A stretch of DNA of 64,000 nt from Mesorhizobium neociceri (GTDB lineage Bacteria > Pseudomonadota > Alphaproteobacteria > Rhizobiales > Rhizobiaceae): contig NZ_JACDTY010000003.1 of assembly GCF_013520985.1 (NCBI RefSeq), positions 310,001-374,000 of the forward strand. Reading direction: 5' to 3'. Every line of letters starts with the position of its first letter. Within the stretch, counting starts at the first letter, position 1. Below, piece by piece: positions 37,713 through 46,345 of this stretch. The notes under the pieces are model-generated. The model did no database searches and was not told where the DNA came from. It saw only the letters and a program-made list of their open reading frames with translations. The translations under genes and the position numbers were made by a program.

Positions 37713-37872
37713 CGCGTCCCCAATCCCCCAGGAGTGCCGGAAGCTTCAAATAGATAGCACGGCGACGGCAATGTCTTGTTTATTCGCAAAGCCGAACCAC
37801 CCTTCCTCGGGTATCGAAGCCCCGCCAACTTTGTTAAGAGTGGCCCAAACCGTCAGGAGCCACGAGACCAGG

Positions 37873-38823
37873 ATGACAGCACTGCGCGTTCTTTCAGATG
37901 CCTTCATTCCGGAACTCCCGAACCACTACAAAGGCAAGGTCCGCGAAAATTACGATCTGCCGGATGGCCGCCGCATCATCATCGCCACCGACCGGCTGAG
38001 CGCCTTCGATGTGATCCTGACCGCAATCCCGCTCAAGGGCGAGCTGCTGACCCAGACGGCGCGCTACTGGTTCGAGGAAACCGCAGACATCTGCCCGAAC
38101 CATGTGCTCGATTATCCCGACCCCAATGTCGTTGTCGGCACCAGGCTCGACATACTGCCGGTGGAAATCGTCGTTCGCGACTACCTCGCCGGCACCACCA
38201 GCACTTCGGTGCTGACGAAATACAAGAATGGCGAACGCGATATGTACGGCATTCGCCTGCCGGACGGCTTGCGCGACAATGAGAAGCTGCCGCAGGCCAT
38301 CATCACACCGACCAGCAAGGCGCTCGATGGCGGTCATGACGAGCCCTTGACGCGCGACGACATCCTGACGCGCGGCCTGTTGTCGGAAGAGCAATGGGAC
38401 ACTGTCTCACGCTATGCGCTGGCGCTGTTTGCGCGCGGCAAGGCGCTGGCCGCCAAACGCGGCTTGATCCTGGTCGACACGAAATACGAATTCGGCACGG
38501 ACCGCGACGGGAAGATCATCCTTGCCGATGAAATCCATACGCCCGACTCCAGCCGCTACTGGCTCGCGGAAAGCTACAAGCAGCGTTTCGAGGCTGGCGA
38601 GCGGCCGCAGAGTTTCGACAAGGATTTTATTCGCGCCTGGGTGACGGCGCGCTGCGATCCCTACACGGATCGCATTCCGAAAATCCCGGCCGAGCTGATC
38701 GAGCAGACGTCGCGGGTCTATACCCAGGCCTATGAAACCATCACCGGCAAGACCTTCACCGCCGACACCTCGGGAAAGGCGGTGCTGGACCGTATTCGCG
38801 AGAATCTGAGGCCTTATTTCTGA
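37873..38823 (+). CDS. purC: Phosphoribosylaminoimidazole-succinocarboxamide synthase
   Basis: A 316-residue SAICAR synthetase that joins aspartate to CAIR in purine synthesis. [13 protein letters not shown] is the nucleotide-binding signature, followed by [11 protein letters not shown], and [11 protein letters not shown] with [14 protein letters not shown] near residues 200-230. This is the longer form of the enzyme (about 310 residues, yeast-Ade1-like), not the 240-residue form that rhizobia place in the purCSQ cluster, so the genome probably has both. The frame is open upstream to 37468, but that part overlaps the DUF3592 gene and has no family likeness. Confidence 0.94.
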   Translation: MTALRVLSDAFIPELPNHYKGKVRENYDLPDGRRIIIATDRLSAFDVILTAIPLKGELLTQTARYWFEETADICPNHVLDYPDPNVVVGTRLDILPVEIVVRDYLAGTTSTSVLTKYKNGERDMYGIRLPDGLRDNEKLPQAIITPTSKALDGGHDEPLTRDDILTRGLLSEEQWDTVSRYALALFARGKALAAKRGLILVDTKYEFGTDRDGKIILADEIHTPDSSRYWLAESYKQRFEAGERPQSFDKDFIRAWVTARCDPYTDRIPKIPAELIEQTSRVYTQAYETITGKTFTADTSGKAVLDRIRENLRPYF

Positions 38824-38851
38824 CAGCGATTGCCTGGCAATCCGCGCCGGG

Positions 38852-39460
38852 TCATGAGGGCCTCACGGCCAGGAAGGTGGTCCACTCCTCACGATCGCGG
38901 CCAACGTTGAACTCGTCCCCGACAAGGACAAGCCCGGCGCTTTCGAGGCGGGCCGCGAAGTCGTCCCTGCGCCAGTAGACAGTATGATATTCGCCGCTCT
39001 TCTCGCCATAGCCAATGCGCATCGAGACGAGGAAGGCGCCGCCTGGCCGCAGCGATCCGGCTATCTTGGCAAGCACCTGGTCGGTCTGCTCGCGCGGCAC
39101 ATGGATCAGGACACACAAAGCGAGCACCGCGTCATAGGGGCCGCCGAGATCGTCGGTGATCAGATCGAGAAACTCACCGTGCTTGCCGCGTGCGGCCTGC
39201 AGCTCAAGAAAGCGCTTTGTTGCGTCGGTGCGCCGGACCTTGACGCCGAGCCCCTCGACAAAATCCGCATCGTATCCGGGTCCCGACCCGACTTCCAGAA
39301 TCCGGCCGCCTTTGCCGGCGATCTTCACCAGGCGCTTGAGCCATTTCTGCTCTCTCTGGTTCGGAACGTGCCGCACCAGCGCGTCGTAGCGTTCGGCATA
39401 ATCTTCATAGGCGTTGATCGTTTGACGGTTCTTGGCCAGGTCCTCGGACAGCACAGTCAT
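38852..39460 (-). CDS. Class I SAM-dependent methyltransferase
   Basis: A 202-residue protein with the SAM-binding motif ILEVGSGPGYD near residue 56, an acidic residue after strand 2 (VRRTDATKRF), and VLALCVLIHVP followed by LRPGGAFLVSM. The fold is complete. The substrate cannot be read from the sequence. It stands alone, with a DUF1127 gene upstream on the same strand. Confidence 0.87.
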   Translation of the reverse strand: MTVLSEDLAKNRQTINAYEDYAERYDALVRHVPNQREQKWLKRLVKIAGKGGRILEVGSGPGYDADFVEGLGVKVRRTDATKRFLELQAARGKHGEFLDLITDDLGGPYDAVLALCVLIHVPREQTDQVLAKIAGSLRPGGAFLVSMRIGYGEKSGEYHTVYWRRDDFAARLESAGLVLVGDEFNVGRDREEWTTFLAVRPS

Positions 39461-39500
39461 CTTTCCCTCCCTCGCATCTTTTCAGGTCAAAACAGCTTGC

Positions 39501-39671
39501 TTAGCGAATGGTGCCGGGAGGCACGCGTCCATCAAGCATACCGATATCCCTAAGGAAATGATCCGACACCGAACGGCGATCGAGCAGGCCGCGCTTGCGG
39601 GGCCTGAACGGAGCGGTGAAGAGGTCGAGCACCGGGCGGCGAAGCGTGTTGTAGAGAGCGATGGTGGTCAT
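39501..39671 (-). CDS. DUF1127 mini-protein
   Basis: A 56-residue basic protein (MTTIALYNTLRRPVLDLF...) with the DUF1127 (YjiS-like) pattern ending LLDRRSVSDHFLRDIGMLDG. GGAGG lies about 8 bases before the ATG at 39671. Small DUF1127 proteins in Agrobacterium and Rhodobacter affect RNA turnover and phosphate or carbon metabolism. It is divergent from a LysR-type regulator 104 bases away, which may control it. Confidence 0.8.
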   Translation of the reverse strand: MTTIALYNTLRRPVLDLFTAPFRPRKRGLLDRRSVSDHFLRDIGMLDGRVPPGTIR

Positions 39672-39775
39672 TGCCGTATCCTCCAGGGTTTGATCTGATG
39701 AACAAACCATGCCGTTTTCCAGTCTTGGTTTCCAATCGAACGTCACGTAGTATGCATCAGGAGGATTGATGCGTC

Positions 39776-40681
39776 ATGAGTTGGGAGCTACCGCCGTTAG
39801 GGGCTATCAGGGTCTTTGAAGCTGCGGCGCGACTGGGCAGTTTTACCAAGGCGGCCGAAGAACTCGGCATGACCCAGTCAGCCGCCAGCTATCAGATCAA
39901 GGTGCTGGAAGAACGCGCCGGAGCGCCGCTTTTCATAAGAAAAACAAGGCAGATCGCCTTGACGGAGGCCGGACAACAGTTGGCGCCGCTCGCAACCGGC
40001 GCGTTCTCGGCCTTGGCGGATGCATGGCTCGCCACCAAGGGTGGAGCGAGCGGGGTGCTTTCCGTCACGACGATGGGAACATTTGCGTCGAACTGGCTGG
40101 CGGTGCGGCTTGGAACATTTCAGCTGATGCATCCTGACCTTGCCGTTAAGGTGGATACATCGTCCCGCCTGATCGATTTCACCCGCGAGGACATGGATAT
40201 CGGCATTCGAACCGGCAATGGAAAATGGCCAGGTCTGACAGCCCATTATCTGTTCAAGGCGGATTATACGCCAATGCTCAGCCCAGAACTGGCCGAGAGT
40301 GTCGGCGGCGTCCGCCATCCCGAGGATCTCTACAAGGTGGCGCTATGCGGCCCTGACGATCCCTGGTGGAAAACCTGGTTCGAGGCAGCCGGCGTGCCCT
40401 TCGATCCCGATCGCGTCATCGCCGGTCCGGCGCTGGGCGCGCAGGCTTACGATGTGATGGCGGCACTGACCGATCAGGGCGCGGCAATCCTCACCCAGAA
40501 CCTCTACAGCGCCCTGCTGCAGAAGGGCCAGCTGATACAGCCCTTTGACGTCGTTGGATCCGATGGCGACGGCTATTGGCTGGTGCATCTGGAGAGCCGC
40601 CGCAACACGCCCAAGATCAAGGTGTTCCGCGACTGGGTGCTCGCGCAAACGGCAGAGATACGCGAACGCGAGGTGCGCTAG
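39776..40681 (+). CDS. LysR-type transcriptional regulator, GcvA-like
   Basis: A 301-residue regulator. The winged-helix domain begins LPPLGAIRVFEAAARLGSFTKAAEELGMTQS, with the recognition helix around QSAASYQIKVLEERAG; this pattern belongs to the GcvA/AmpR branch. The effector domain begins near residue 90 (GVLSVTTMGTFASNWL). It is divergent from the DUF1127 gene and probably controls it, itself, or both. A palindromic intergenic element follows its stop codon. Confidence 0.92.
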   Translation: MSWELPPLGAIRVFEAAARLGSFTKAAEELGMTQSAASYQIKVLEERAGAPLFIRKTRQIALTEAGQQLAPLATGAFSALADAWLATKGGASGVLSVTTMGTFASNWLAVRLGTFQLMHPDLAVKVDTSSRLIDFTREDMDIGIRTGNGKWPGLTAHYLFKADYTPMLSPELAESVGGVRHPEDLYKVALCGPDDPWWKTWFEAAGVPFDPDRVIAGPALGAQAYDVMAALTDQGAAILTQNLYSALLQKGQLIQPFDVVGSDGDGYWLVHLESRRNTPKIKVFRDWVLAQTAEIREREVR

Positions 40682-40687
40682 ACTCTC

Positions 40688-40833
40688 CCTTCTCCCCCTG
40701 TGGGAGAAGGTGGATCGGCGCGCAGCGCCGAGACGGATGAGGGGTGCGTGACGGATCGCCGTCCTTGCCAAGCTGGAACACCCCTCATCCGACCGAGCTT
40801 CGCTCGGCCACCTTCTCCCACAAGGGGAGAAGG
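40688..40833. repeat. RIME-like palindromic intergenic element, copy A
   Basis: A 146-base imperfect palindrome. It opens with CCTTCTCCCCCTGTGGGAGA and closes with its near inverse (CACAAGGGGAGAAGG). Inner inverted blocks are GGATGAGGGGTG and CACCCCTCATCC, plus the small hairpins GGCGCGCAGCGCC and CGAGCTTCGCTCG. It lies between two genes and could also stop or protect their transcripts. Confidence 0.85.
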
Positions 40834-40843
40834 AAGAAGATCC

Positions 40844-41350
40844 TCAATCCTTGAAGATCAGCCCATACCTGGCGACCTGCTCCTTCGGCATATCCGCAAG
40901 TGCCTGACGTGTGGTGTAGCCGCCGTAGATCACCTTGCCGTTCTTGATCATCCAGTCCTCGACGTCGGCTTCGGCCACCGTCATCCTGTCACCCATCTTG
41001 TACTTGTTGCCGTTGACCGGCACGTCGGCGAGCAGGCCGATATAGGAGCCGTCGCTATAACCGACCAGCTGCAGCCAGATATGCTCGGTGGCGCCGTTCT
41101 GGGTCAGCGGGAATTTCACCGTATAGGTGCCGGGCGTGCCGGCGTCCATCAACTCGTGGAAGCGCTTGAGGGTCGAGCGGCCGCTGTTCTTGGCGGCCTG
41201 CATCGCCTTGTCCTCGGTGGAATAGGAAACGACGTTTTGCTTCGACTCCGCCAGCGAGGCGCCACTGCCGCCCGGCATATGCCCAAGCGTGCTGAAAAAG
41301 CCGTAGCCGACGGCGGCGACAACAGCGATGGCCACAATTGGATTGCGCAT
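40844..41350 (-). CDS. DUF2314 family membrane-anchored protein
   Basis: 168 residues from the ATG at 41350, which follows GGAGGGG. A single N-terminal hydrophobic segment (PIVAIAVVAAVGYGFF) acts as signal or anchor. The body has VKFPLTQNGATEHIWLQLVG and DWMIKNGKVIYGGYTTRQAL, characteristic of DUF2314 (YegJ-like) proteins. The function is unknown. Both flanks of this gene and the lysozyme gene carry the same palindromic element. Confidence 0.8.
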   Translation of the reverse strand: MRNPIVAIAVVAAVGYGFFSTLGHMPGGSGASLAESKQNVVSYSTEDKAMQAAKNSGRSTLKRFHELMDAGTPGTYTVKFPLTQNGATEHIWLQLVGYSDGSYIGLLADVPVNGNKYKMGDRMTVAEADVEDWMIKNGKVIYGGYTTRQALADMPKEQVARYGLIFKD

Positions 41351-41512
41351 GGACCCCTCCGAAAACCCGATCACGGGCACGTTACCGGAAGGCTGTTGCG
41401 ATACCGCTAAAGGACAGAGTGAGCGGATCGTTAGCGAGACGCTGAAAATTCAAGCCAAGGCTTCGCGGCGGCAGCCAGTGCAGGCGCCTACGCACCGTCA
41501 CCGGCCAGACGT

Positions 41513-42577
41513 TTAGTTAGCGTCGGCGACGGTTGTCTGACCGCCCGCCCATGCCCGCCAGGCGCGCTCATCGCCGTGGAAGACGTTGAGGTCGATGCGG
41601 CCGGTTACGCCATGCGACAGGCCCGAGCCGGAATACTGCCAGAACAGCCATTTGCGGCCGGGATAGACCTTTGAGGGATGCCGCGCCACAGCGCGCAGCC
41701 AGAACGGGTAGTCGAGAAATGCACCCTTGAGATTGTCGCGGTAGAAATCGGGACTGGTGTAGATGATGGGCCGCTGGCCGTAATGGCGCTCGAGCTTGTC
41801 CATGAACACCTGCATCTTCTCCAGCACCGTGGCGCGCGACGGCCGCCGCTTGCAGGAGGATTCGCCGTTCCATTCGACATCGATCACCGGCGGCAGCGCG
41901 CCATCCATCTTCGGCACATTGCGGATGAACCAGTCGGCCTGCTCGCCGGCGGTGCGGCACCAGTAGAAGAAATGATAGGCGCCGCGCTTCAGCCCGGCGG
42001 CGTCGGCATTGCGCCAGTTCTTCATGAACATCGGATCGAGATGGTCGCCGCCATCGGTCGCCTTGATGTAGGCGAAGTTGGCGCCCTGGGCGCGTAGCTT
42101 GCTCCAGTTGACGTTGCCCTGCCAACGCGAGACGTCGACGCCATGCACGGCGAGATAGCGTGGCGAAGCCTTGCCGAAATTGATCGGTTTGGCGTCGCGA
42201 AAGCCGTAGCGTGTAACCGGAGAGGCCAGCATTGCGGGCGCCGCGCGCGTCAGCCGCTTCGGCGGCGACATCAACGCCACAGGCTCGACCTGCGGCTCGG
42301 CGCTCCCCTGAGGCGTGTCCGCGACAATGGCCTCTTCTTCCTCGACCATGGAGAAGGGCGGCGCATTGTCGGCCACAGCGTTGTCGGCCACCATATCGGA
42401 CCGCATCGGCTCAAGGTCGGCGGTCTCCACCGGAGCCGCAGCAACCGGCGCTCTTGGCCGCATGACCGAACTGGTGGTTTCATTCGACGGCTGCAAGTCG
42501 TCGATGCCCGCCGTGGACGAGCAGCCGGCAAGGCACAGCGATGCCAACACAAAAGTGACGACGCCTGAAATCCGCAT
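41513..42577 (-). CDS. Glycoside hydrolase family 25 (lysozyme-like) lipoprotein
   Basis: About 354 residues from the ATG at 42577. A lipoprotein signal ends at LAGC near residues 21-24. A low-complexity linker of 100 residues follows. The catalytic GH25 domain starts at VHGVDVSRWQGNVNWSKL and holds the acidic residues in FAYIKATDGGDH and the DVEWNG motif, then YHFFYW. GH25 enzymes cleave the MurNAc-GlcNAc bond of peptidoglycan. It is probably anchored in the outer membrane facing the wall. Confidence 0.9.
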   Translation of the reverse strand: MRISGVVTFVLASLCLAGCSSTAGIDDLQPSNETTSSVMRPRAPVAAAPVETADLEPMRSDMVADNAVADNAPPFSMVEEEEAIVADTPQGSAEPQVEPVALMSPPKRLTRAAPAMLASPVTRYGFRDAKPINFGKASPRYLAVHGVDVSRWQGNVNWSKLRAQGANFAYIKATDGGDHLDPMFMKNWRNADAAGLKRGAYHFFYWCRTAGEQADWFIRNVPKMDGALPPVIDVEWNGESSCKRRPSRATVLEKMQVFMDKLERHYGQRPIIYTSPDFYRDNLKGAFLDYPFWLRAVARHPSKVYPGRKWLFWQYSGSGLSHGVTGRIDLNVFHGDERAWRAWAGGQTTVADAN

Positions 42578-42706
42578 CTGGACCTGTACGCAAAACACAA
42601 CAGACCGAAGGCAAACAGACGCCGCCGGACAAACCGGCTTCGATTACTAACGATAAATTACCAATAAAGTTTGAATCAAGTTGTTAGGGATAATTTTGAC
42701 CGTTTC

Positions 42707-42853
42707 CCTTCTCCCCTTGTGGGAGAAGTTGGATCGGCGCGCAGCGCCGAGACGGTTGAGGGGTGTTGGAAGGAATGAGGCGTTGGCGTTTTCTGGAACA
42801 CCCCTCATCCGACCGAGCTTCGCTCGGCCACCTTCTCCCACAAGGGGAGAAGG
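42707..42853. repeat. RIME-like palindromic intergenic element, copy B
   Basis: A 147-base element in the same orientation as copy A at 40688. The right-hand 60 or so bases (from CTGGAACACCCCTCATCC to the end) appear identical in both, and the left arm differs at a few positions (GAAGTT for GAAGGT, GGTTGA for GGATGA). The middle spacer of about 25 bases is unrelated. Confidence 0.88.
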
Positions 42854-42860
42854 GAAAACC

Positions 42861-43052
42861 TCACCTGCCGAGCCATTGCTGCATGCAGGTTTTGGCCACC
42901 ACATGCGCGGGGGGCACGGCGTCGACAGCAGGGCGACGGGCTCGTTCGAGGAGCAGGCGAACCTGTTCGGGGCGCACGCGGTCGCGCTCCATCACGAGCA
43001 GGACCATCGGATCGCTCAAAAGCTCGTCCAGGGTGTTGATTCTGTCGCTCAT
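42861..43052 (-). CDS. Small hypothetical protein
   Basis: A 63-residue protein (MSDRINTLDELLSDPMVLLV...) starting at ATG 43052 with GGAG 8 bases upstream. It is rich in Arg and Leu, probably two helices, with one cysteine near the end (AKTCMQQWLGR). No domain is recognised. Codon use and a good ribosome site support it as real. Confidence 0.6.
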   Translation of the reverse strand: MSDRINTLDELLSDPMVLLVMERDRVRPEQVRLLLERARRPAVDAVPPAHVVAKTCMQQWLGR

Positions 43053-43170
43053 CGGTCGTCTCCTCGAATACCGGGCCCGCAGCCGATAGATAGGCAGGCA
43101 ATCATGGCCCGCCAATGACGCTTTGTCGGCTATGTCGTGTTTTCGGGATTAATTTCCGGTAAGGTCGGCG

Positions 43171-43572
43171 TCAGTTCGGAGGCGGTGCACCTTCATGTTG
43201 CGGCAGGCCGTCATCGAGCCGCAGCCACGGCTGCTTCGAGGCGGTCCACATATGCATTTCCGGCTTGAACAGCGAGGGATCGTCGAGCGAGCCGGTGGTG
43301 ATGCCGACAATCCCGGCGGAGTCGCGCCGGGAAAACAGCGTCGTGCCGCAAGCGGCGCAAAAGCCGCGCTGAAGGTCCGGAGAGGTGTTGACTGTCGCCA
43401 CCTGCCCCTCGACCGTGACATCGTCGATGCGAAACAGCAGACGCGCGTTGAAGGCCGCGCCGATCACCTTCTGGCAGCGCCGGCAGTGGCAGACGCGCTG
43501 GTTGAGCGGCTCCGCCTCGGTGCCGTAGCGCACTGCCCCGCACAGGCACCCACCCTGATATTTCGCCATCAT
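43171..43572 (-). CDS. GFA (glutathione-dependent formaldehyde-activating) family protein
   Basis: A 133-residue zinc-binding protein. The GFA cysteines are all visible: GGCLCGAVRY at the N-terminus, CHCRRCQK near residue 34, and CAACGTTLF near residue 78. The start is one of two adjacent ATGs at 43572 and 43569. Most family members are not proven formaldehyde enzymes, so no reaction is assigned. Confidence 0.88.
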   Translation of the reverse strand: MMAKYQGGCLCGAVRYGTEAEPLNQRVCHCRRCQKVIGAAFNARLLFRIDDVTVEGQVATVNTSPDLQRGFCAACGTTLFSRRDSAGIVGITTGSLDDPSLFKPEMHMWTASKQPWLRLDDGLPQHEGAPPPN

Positions 43573-43769
43573 CTGAACCCCGTCGCGCTGAAGGTCCTTG
43601 GAAGGTAACGACAGGCAGCTTTCGGTCAATTGAAAAGCCCTGATGGCGCTATCGATTGCGCTGATACGACCGATGGCCTGCCGCTGGCCCAACCCAAGGC
43701 AGCGGCGAAGGATTGACAGCCAACCGGCAGCCGCGCCTGTCTTGTGGCTGGGTCGGCCGGGAGGAAACC

Positions 43770-44804
43770 ATGACGCAGGATATCGAAACCATTGCCGTCG
43801 CGGATCTGTTCGGGCCGCCCTCGCCCGGCCGCGAGCGCACCGACGCGCGGATCCTGGCTGCTGCCTCCGGCATCGGCTTCATGGCGATCCGGGATTTTCC
43901 GGGTGATGAATGGCTGACGCGGGACAAACGAGCGCAGTTGCTCAACATCTTCGCCTTGTCCGACGCCGAGAAGGCAAAGCTGCTCCGCTGGAATTTCGAC
44001 CGCACGAAAAAGAACGTCTATCGCGGCTGGTTCCCGCTGCAGCCGACCGCCGTCTCCTACAAGGAAGGCATCGACATGGGGCCGGACATTGCGCATGCGC
44101 AAACCGCCGGCGCCGACGATACTGATGACCCGTTGCGCGAGCCAACGCCCTTGCCCTCCGAAGCGATGTTGCCCGGCTGGCGCGCGGCTGCGGCACACTA
44201 CTACCTGGCGATGGAGGCGCTCGGCAACGCGCTGATGCGATCGATCGCGCGCGGGCTCGGCCTGCCGGAAACCATCTTCGATGCCGATTTCGACGGGGGC
44301 ATCTCGACGCTGCGGCTGATCCGCTATCCCTTGCGCGACGCCAACAGCGGCGTCGACCTGAGCGGGCCGGAGTTTTCGATCGTCCATAAGGGCGAGACGC
44401 GCACCATCATCGGTCGCGAACATGCCGATTCCGGCTTCGTCACGCTGCTGGCGCAGGACGGTGTCGAGGGACTGCAAGCAAAAAACCTTGCCGGCGACTG
44501 GATCGACGTGCCGCCCGCCGACGGCACGCTGGCGGTCAATTTCGGCCAGTTGCTCGAGCGCTGGACCGGCGGCCGTGTGCGGGCAACGCGGCACCGGGTG
44601 ATCGCGCCGAAGACGGCGCGCTTTTCGATCCCGTTCTTTTACGAACCGCGCGTCGATGCCGAGATCGCGCCGCTGCCGCTCGCCGGCGCCGCCCCGTTCG
44701 AGCCGTTTCTCTATGGCGATTATCTCTGGGAGTCGGCGACGAATTTCGTCGAGATGAGCGGCATCAAGCATTTGCGTGAGCCGCGCCGCGCCAAGGCTTC
44801 GTAA
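43770..44804 (+). CDS. Isopenicillin N synthase-like 2-oxoglutarate/Fe(II) oxygenase
   Basis: A 344-residue protein with ATG after GGGAGG. A DIOX_N-type N-terminal domain (IAVADLFGPPSPGRERTDAR) is followed by the double-stranded beta-helix domain. The iron ligands fit HADSGF (His-x-Asp) and the later His in RATRHRV, and RFSIPFF supplies the Arg-x-Ser that binds 2-oxoglutarate. The substrate is unknown. A hairpin lies between it and the convergent hydrolase gene. Confidence 0.88.
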   Translation: MTQDIETIAVADLFGPPSPGRERTDARILAAASGIGFMAIRDFPGDEWLTRDKRAQLLNIFALSDAEKAKLLRWNFDRTKKNVYRGWFPLQPTAVSYKEGIDMGPDIAHAQTAGADDTDDPLREPTPLPSEAMLPGWRAAAAHYYLAMEALGNALMRSIARGLGLPETIFDADFDGGISTLRLIRYPLRDANSGVDLSGPEFSIVHKGETRTIIGREHADSGFVTLLAQDGVEGLQAKNLAGDWIDVPPADGTLAVNFGQLLERWTGGRVRATRHRVIAPKTARFSIPFFYEPRVDAEIAPLPLAGAAPFEPFLYGDYLWESATNFVEMSGIKHLREPRRAKAS

Positions 44805-44816
44805 TCTCGCAGGCAC

Positions 44817-44848
44817 AAAAAACCGGCCGCCTCTTTCGAGACGGCCGG
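44817..44848 (-). terminator. Terminator of the alpha/beta hydrolase gene (minus strand)
   Basis: Arms CCGGCCG and CGGCCGG surround a short loop. On the minus strand the hairpin is followed by six T residues. It lies 19 bases beyond the hydrolase stop codon and may also slow transcription from the oxygenase gene on the other strand. Confidence 0.75.
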
Positions 44849-44866
44849 CCTGCATTTCAGACCAAA

Positions 44867-45823
44867 CTATTTCGCTTCGCTGACGATCTCGTCCCAGGTC
44901 TTCACCTTGGTTTCGCCATTGAGGAAGGGAAGTGCCGCGGCCGTCAGTTCCGGCGCGAAGAAGACGTCGTAGTGGGTGCGGTTGGGAATGATGGCCAGTC
45001 GGTTCTGCGACAGGTTCTCGCGCATCCAGCCTGCATCTTTCAGCCCGCCGCCGAGCATCTGGTAGAACTTGATTTCGTGCTCGGGTTTGTACATATCGCT
45101 GTCGCCGTAAGCCAACATGACCGGCATCTTCAGCTTGGCGACATCAGCCGAATAGTCGTAATCCTTGCGCATGAAGTTGCCGAGCGCGTCGAGCAGTTTC
45201 GGGAAGTCATCCGGACGCGGCGCCACGGCGACGTAGGATTTGTACATCGGCGTGTCCTTCATGAAATCGGCCGCCGCTGCACTTACTTGCGCCTGCTGCG
45301 GACGCATCTCGTCATAGAAGCCATTGGCGGCGAAGCCGGTCGAAACTAGCACCAGCCGGCGAACTGCTTCCGGATGCTGGACCGCCATGCGGAAGGCAAC
45401 GCCGCCGCCCAGCGAATAGCCCATGACGTCGACCTTGTCGTAGCCGAGCGCCTTGACGATCGCGGCCATGTCGTCGCCCATTGCCTCCAGCGTGAACGGC
45501 CGCTCACCCAGCGCGGTGCGGCCATGGCCTTGCAGGTCGACGGCAATGATGGTGCGGTTCTCCGCCAGCTTCGGCAGCAGCGGCGCGAACATGTCGGACG
45601 TGCCGAGGCCGCCATGCAGAAGAAGCAGCGGTTCGCCCTTGCCATAGACGGCATAGTAGTAGTTCAGTCCGTCGATCGGCAGCAGGCCGGATTTTTCGGG
45701 CTTCGGCAGTGCGTTGGTCTCGCTCGTCATGACAGGCTTTGTCTCCTCTGCATTGGTCAGGCCGGGTGCCGCGAACAACGCTGCAACCGAGGCAAAAATG
45801 GCGAAAAGGGTCGATCTGGACAT
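44867..45823 (-). CDS. Exported alpha/beta hydrolase
   Basis: 318 residues from the ATG at 45823, with a GGAG ribosome site. A signal peptide covers about residues 1-25 (LFAIFASVAALFAAPGLTNA). The hydrolase fold has the oxyanion region LLLHGGLGTS, the nucleophile elbow GYSLGGG, an acid in YGDSDMYKP, and a late histidine in NRTHYDV. It should act in the periplasm on small esters or lactones; the substrate is unknown. Confidence 0.87.
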   Translation of the reverse strand: MSRSTLFAIFASVAALFAAPGLTNAEETKPVMTSETNALPKPEKSGLLPIDGLNYYYAVYGKGEPLLLLHGGLGTSDMFAPLLPKLAENRTIIAVDLQGHGRTALGERPFTLEAMGDDMAAIVKALGYDKVDVMGYSLGGGVAFRMAVQHPEAVRRLVLVSTGFAANGFYDEMRPQQAQVSAAAADFMKDTPMYKSYVAVAPRPDDFPKLLDALGNFMRKDYDYSADVAKLKMPVMLAYGDSDMYKPEHEIKFYQMLGGGLKDAGWMRENLSQNRLAIIPNRTHYDVFFAPELTAAALPFLNGETKVKTWDEIVSEAK

Positions 45824-45941
45824 GTCAGTCTCCTCAGCTTCTGCCCAAGGACGGGCGAGCACGCCGCATGCCGACATGCCCGCGAAAAAATCCGCGGAGC
45901 GATGATCGGCCGGCTGTTGTTGATGGGTCGGAGACTGCGCC

Positions 45942-46190
45942 TCAATGGCGCTTGGCTTGCACCAGATAGGCGTCGATTTCGGTCTCGCCGAGCCATTTGG
46001 CGGCTTCCAGGCGATGCAGGCCTTCGACCAGAATGTGGCGCTTGCCGTCATGGCGGACCTGGATCGGCGTCTTCATGCCGTTTTCCAGTATGTCTTCGGC
46101 CAGATGCCGGACCGTTTCGGGATGCAGCGTTTTCTTGCGCGCCGTCGGCACGTAGATGTCGTCGACCTTGACCTTCTGCACTCTCAGCAT
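45942..46190 (-). CDS. Small ParB N-terminal-domain protein
   Basis: 82 residues from the ATG at 46190, preceded by GGGAG. It consists only of a ParB/sulfiredoxin-like fold: LHPETVRHLAEDILENGMKTPIQV, then the motif HILVEGLHRLEAAKWLG (like the GERR/GHRR box of ParB). There is no helix-turn-helix or dimer domain, so it is not a chromosome-partition protein. Such lone domains can be nucleotide-binding switches or nucleases; the role is unknown. Confidence 0.75.
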   Translation of the reverse strand: MLRVQKVKVDDIYVPTARKKTLHPETVRHLAEDILENGMKTPIQVRHDGKRHILVEGLHRLEAAKWLGETEIDAYLVQAKRH

Positions 46191-46345
46191 ACCGGCTCCC
46201 GAGGCGGAAAATGCCGCCTCGCCTGAGATAGTCGGTTTGCCGGGTGCGGCCAAGAGCGGCTAAGCAATTGCTGGCCCGATCGTTTCCATTTGACGCTTGG
46301 CCGGCAGATGGCCGAAATGGCGGCCTTCGATCCTTTCCGGTGTCC

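Noticed and set aside
37468..37872. Upstream extension of the purC frame
   Set aside because: It overlaps the DUF3592 gene, lacks PurC likeness, and the ATG at 37873 gives the normal family length.
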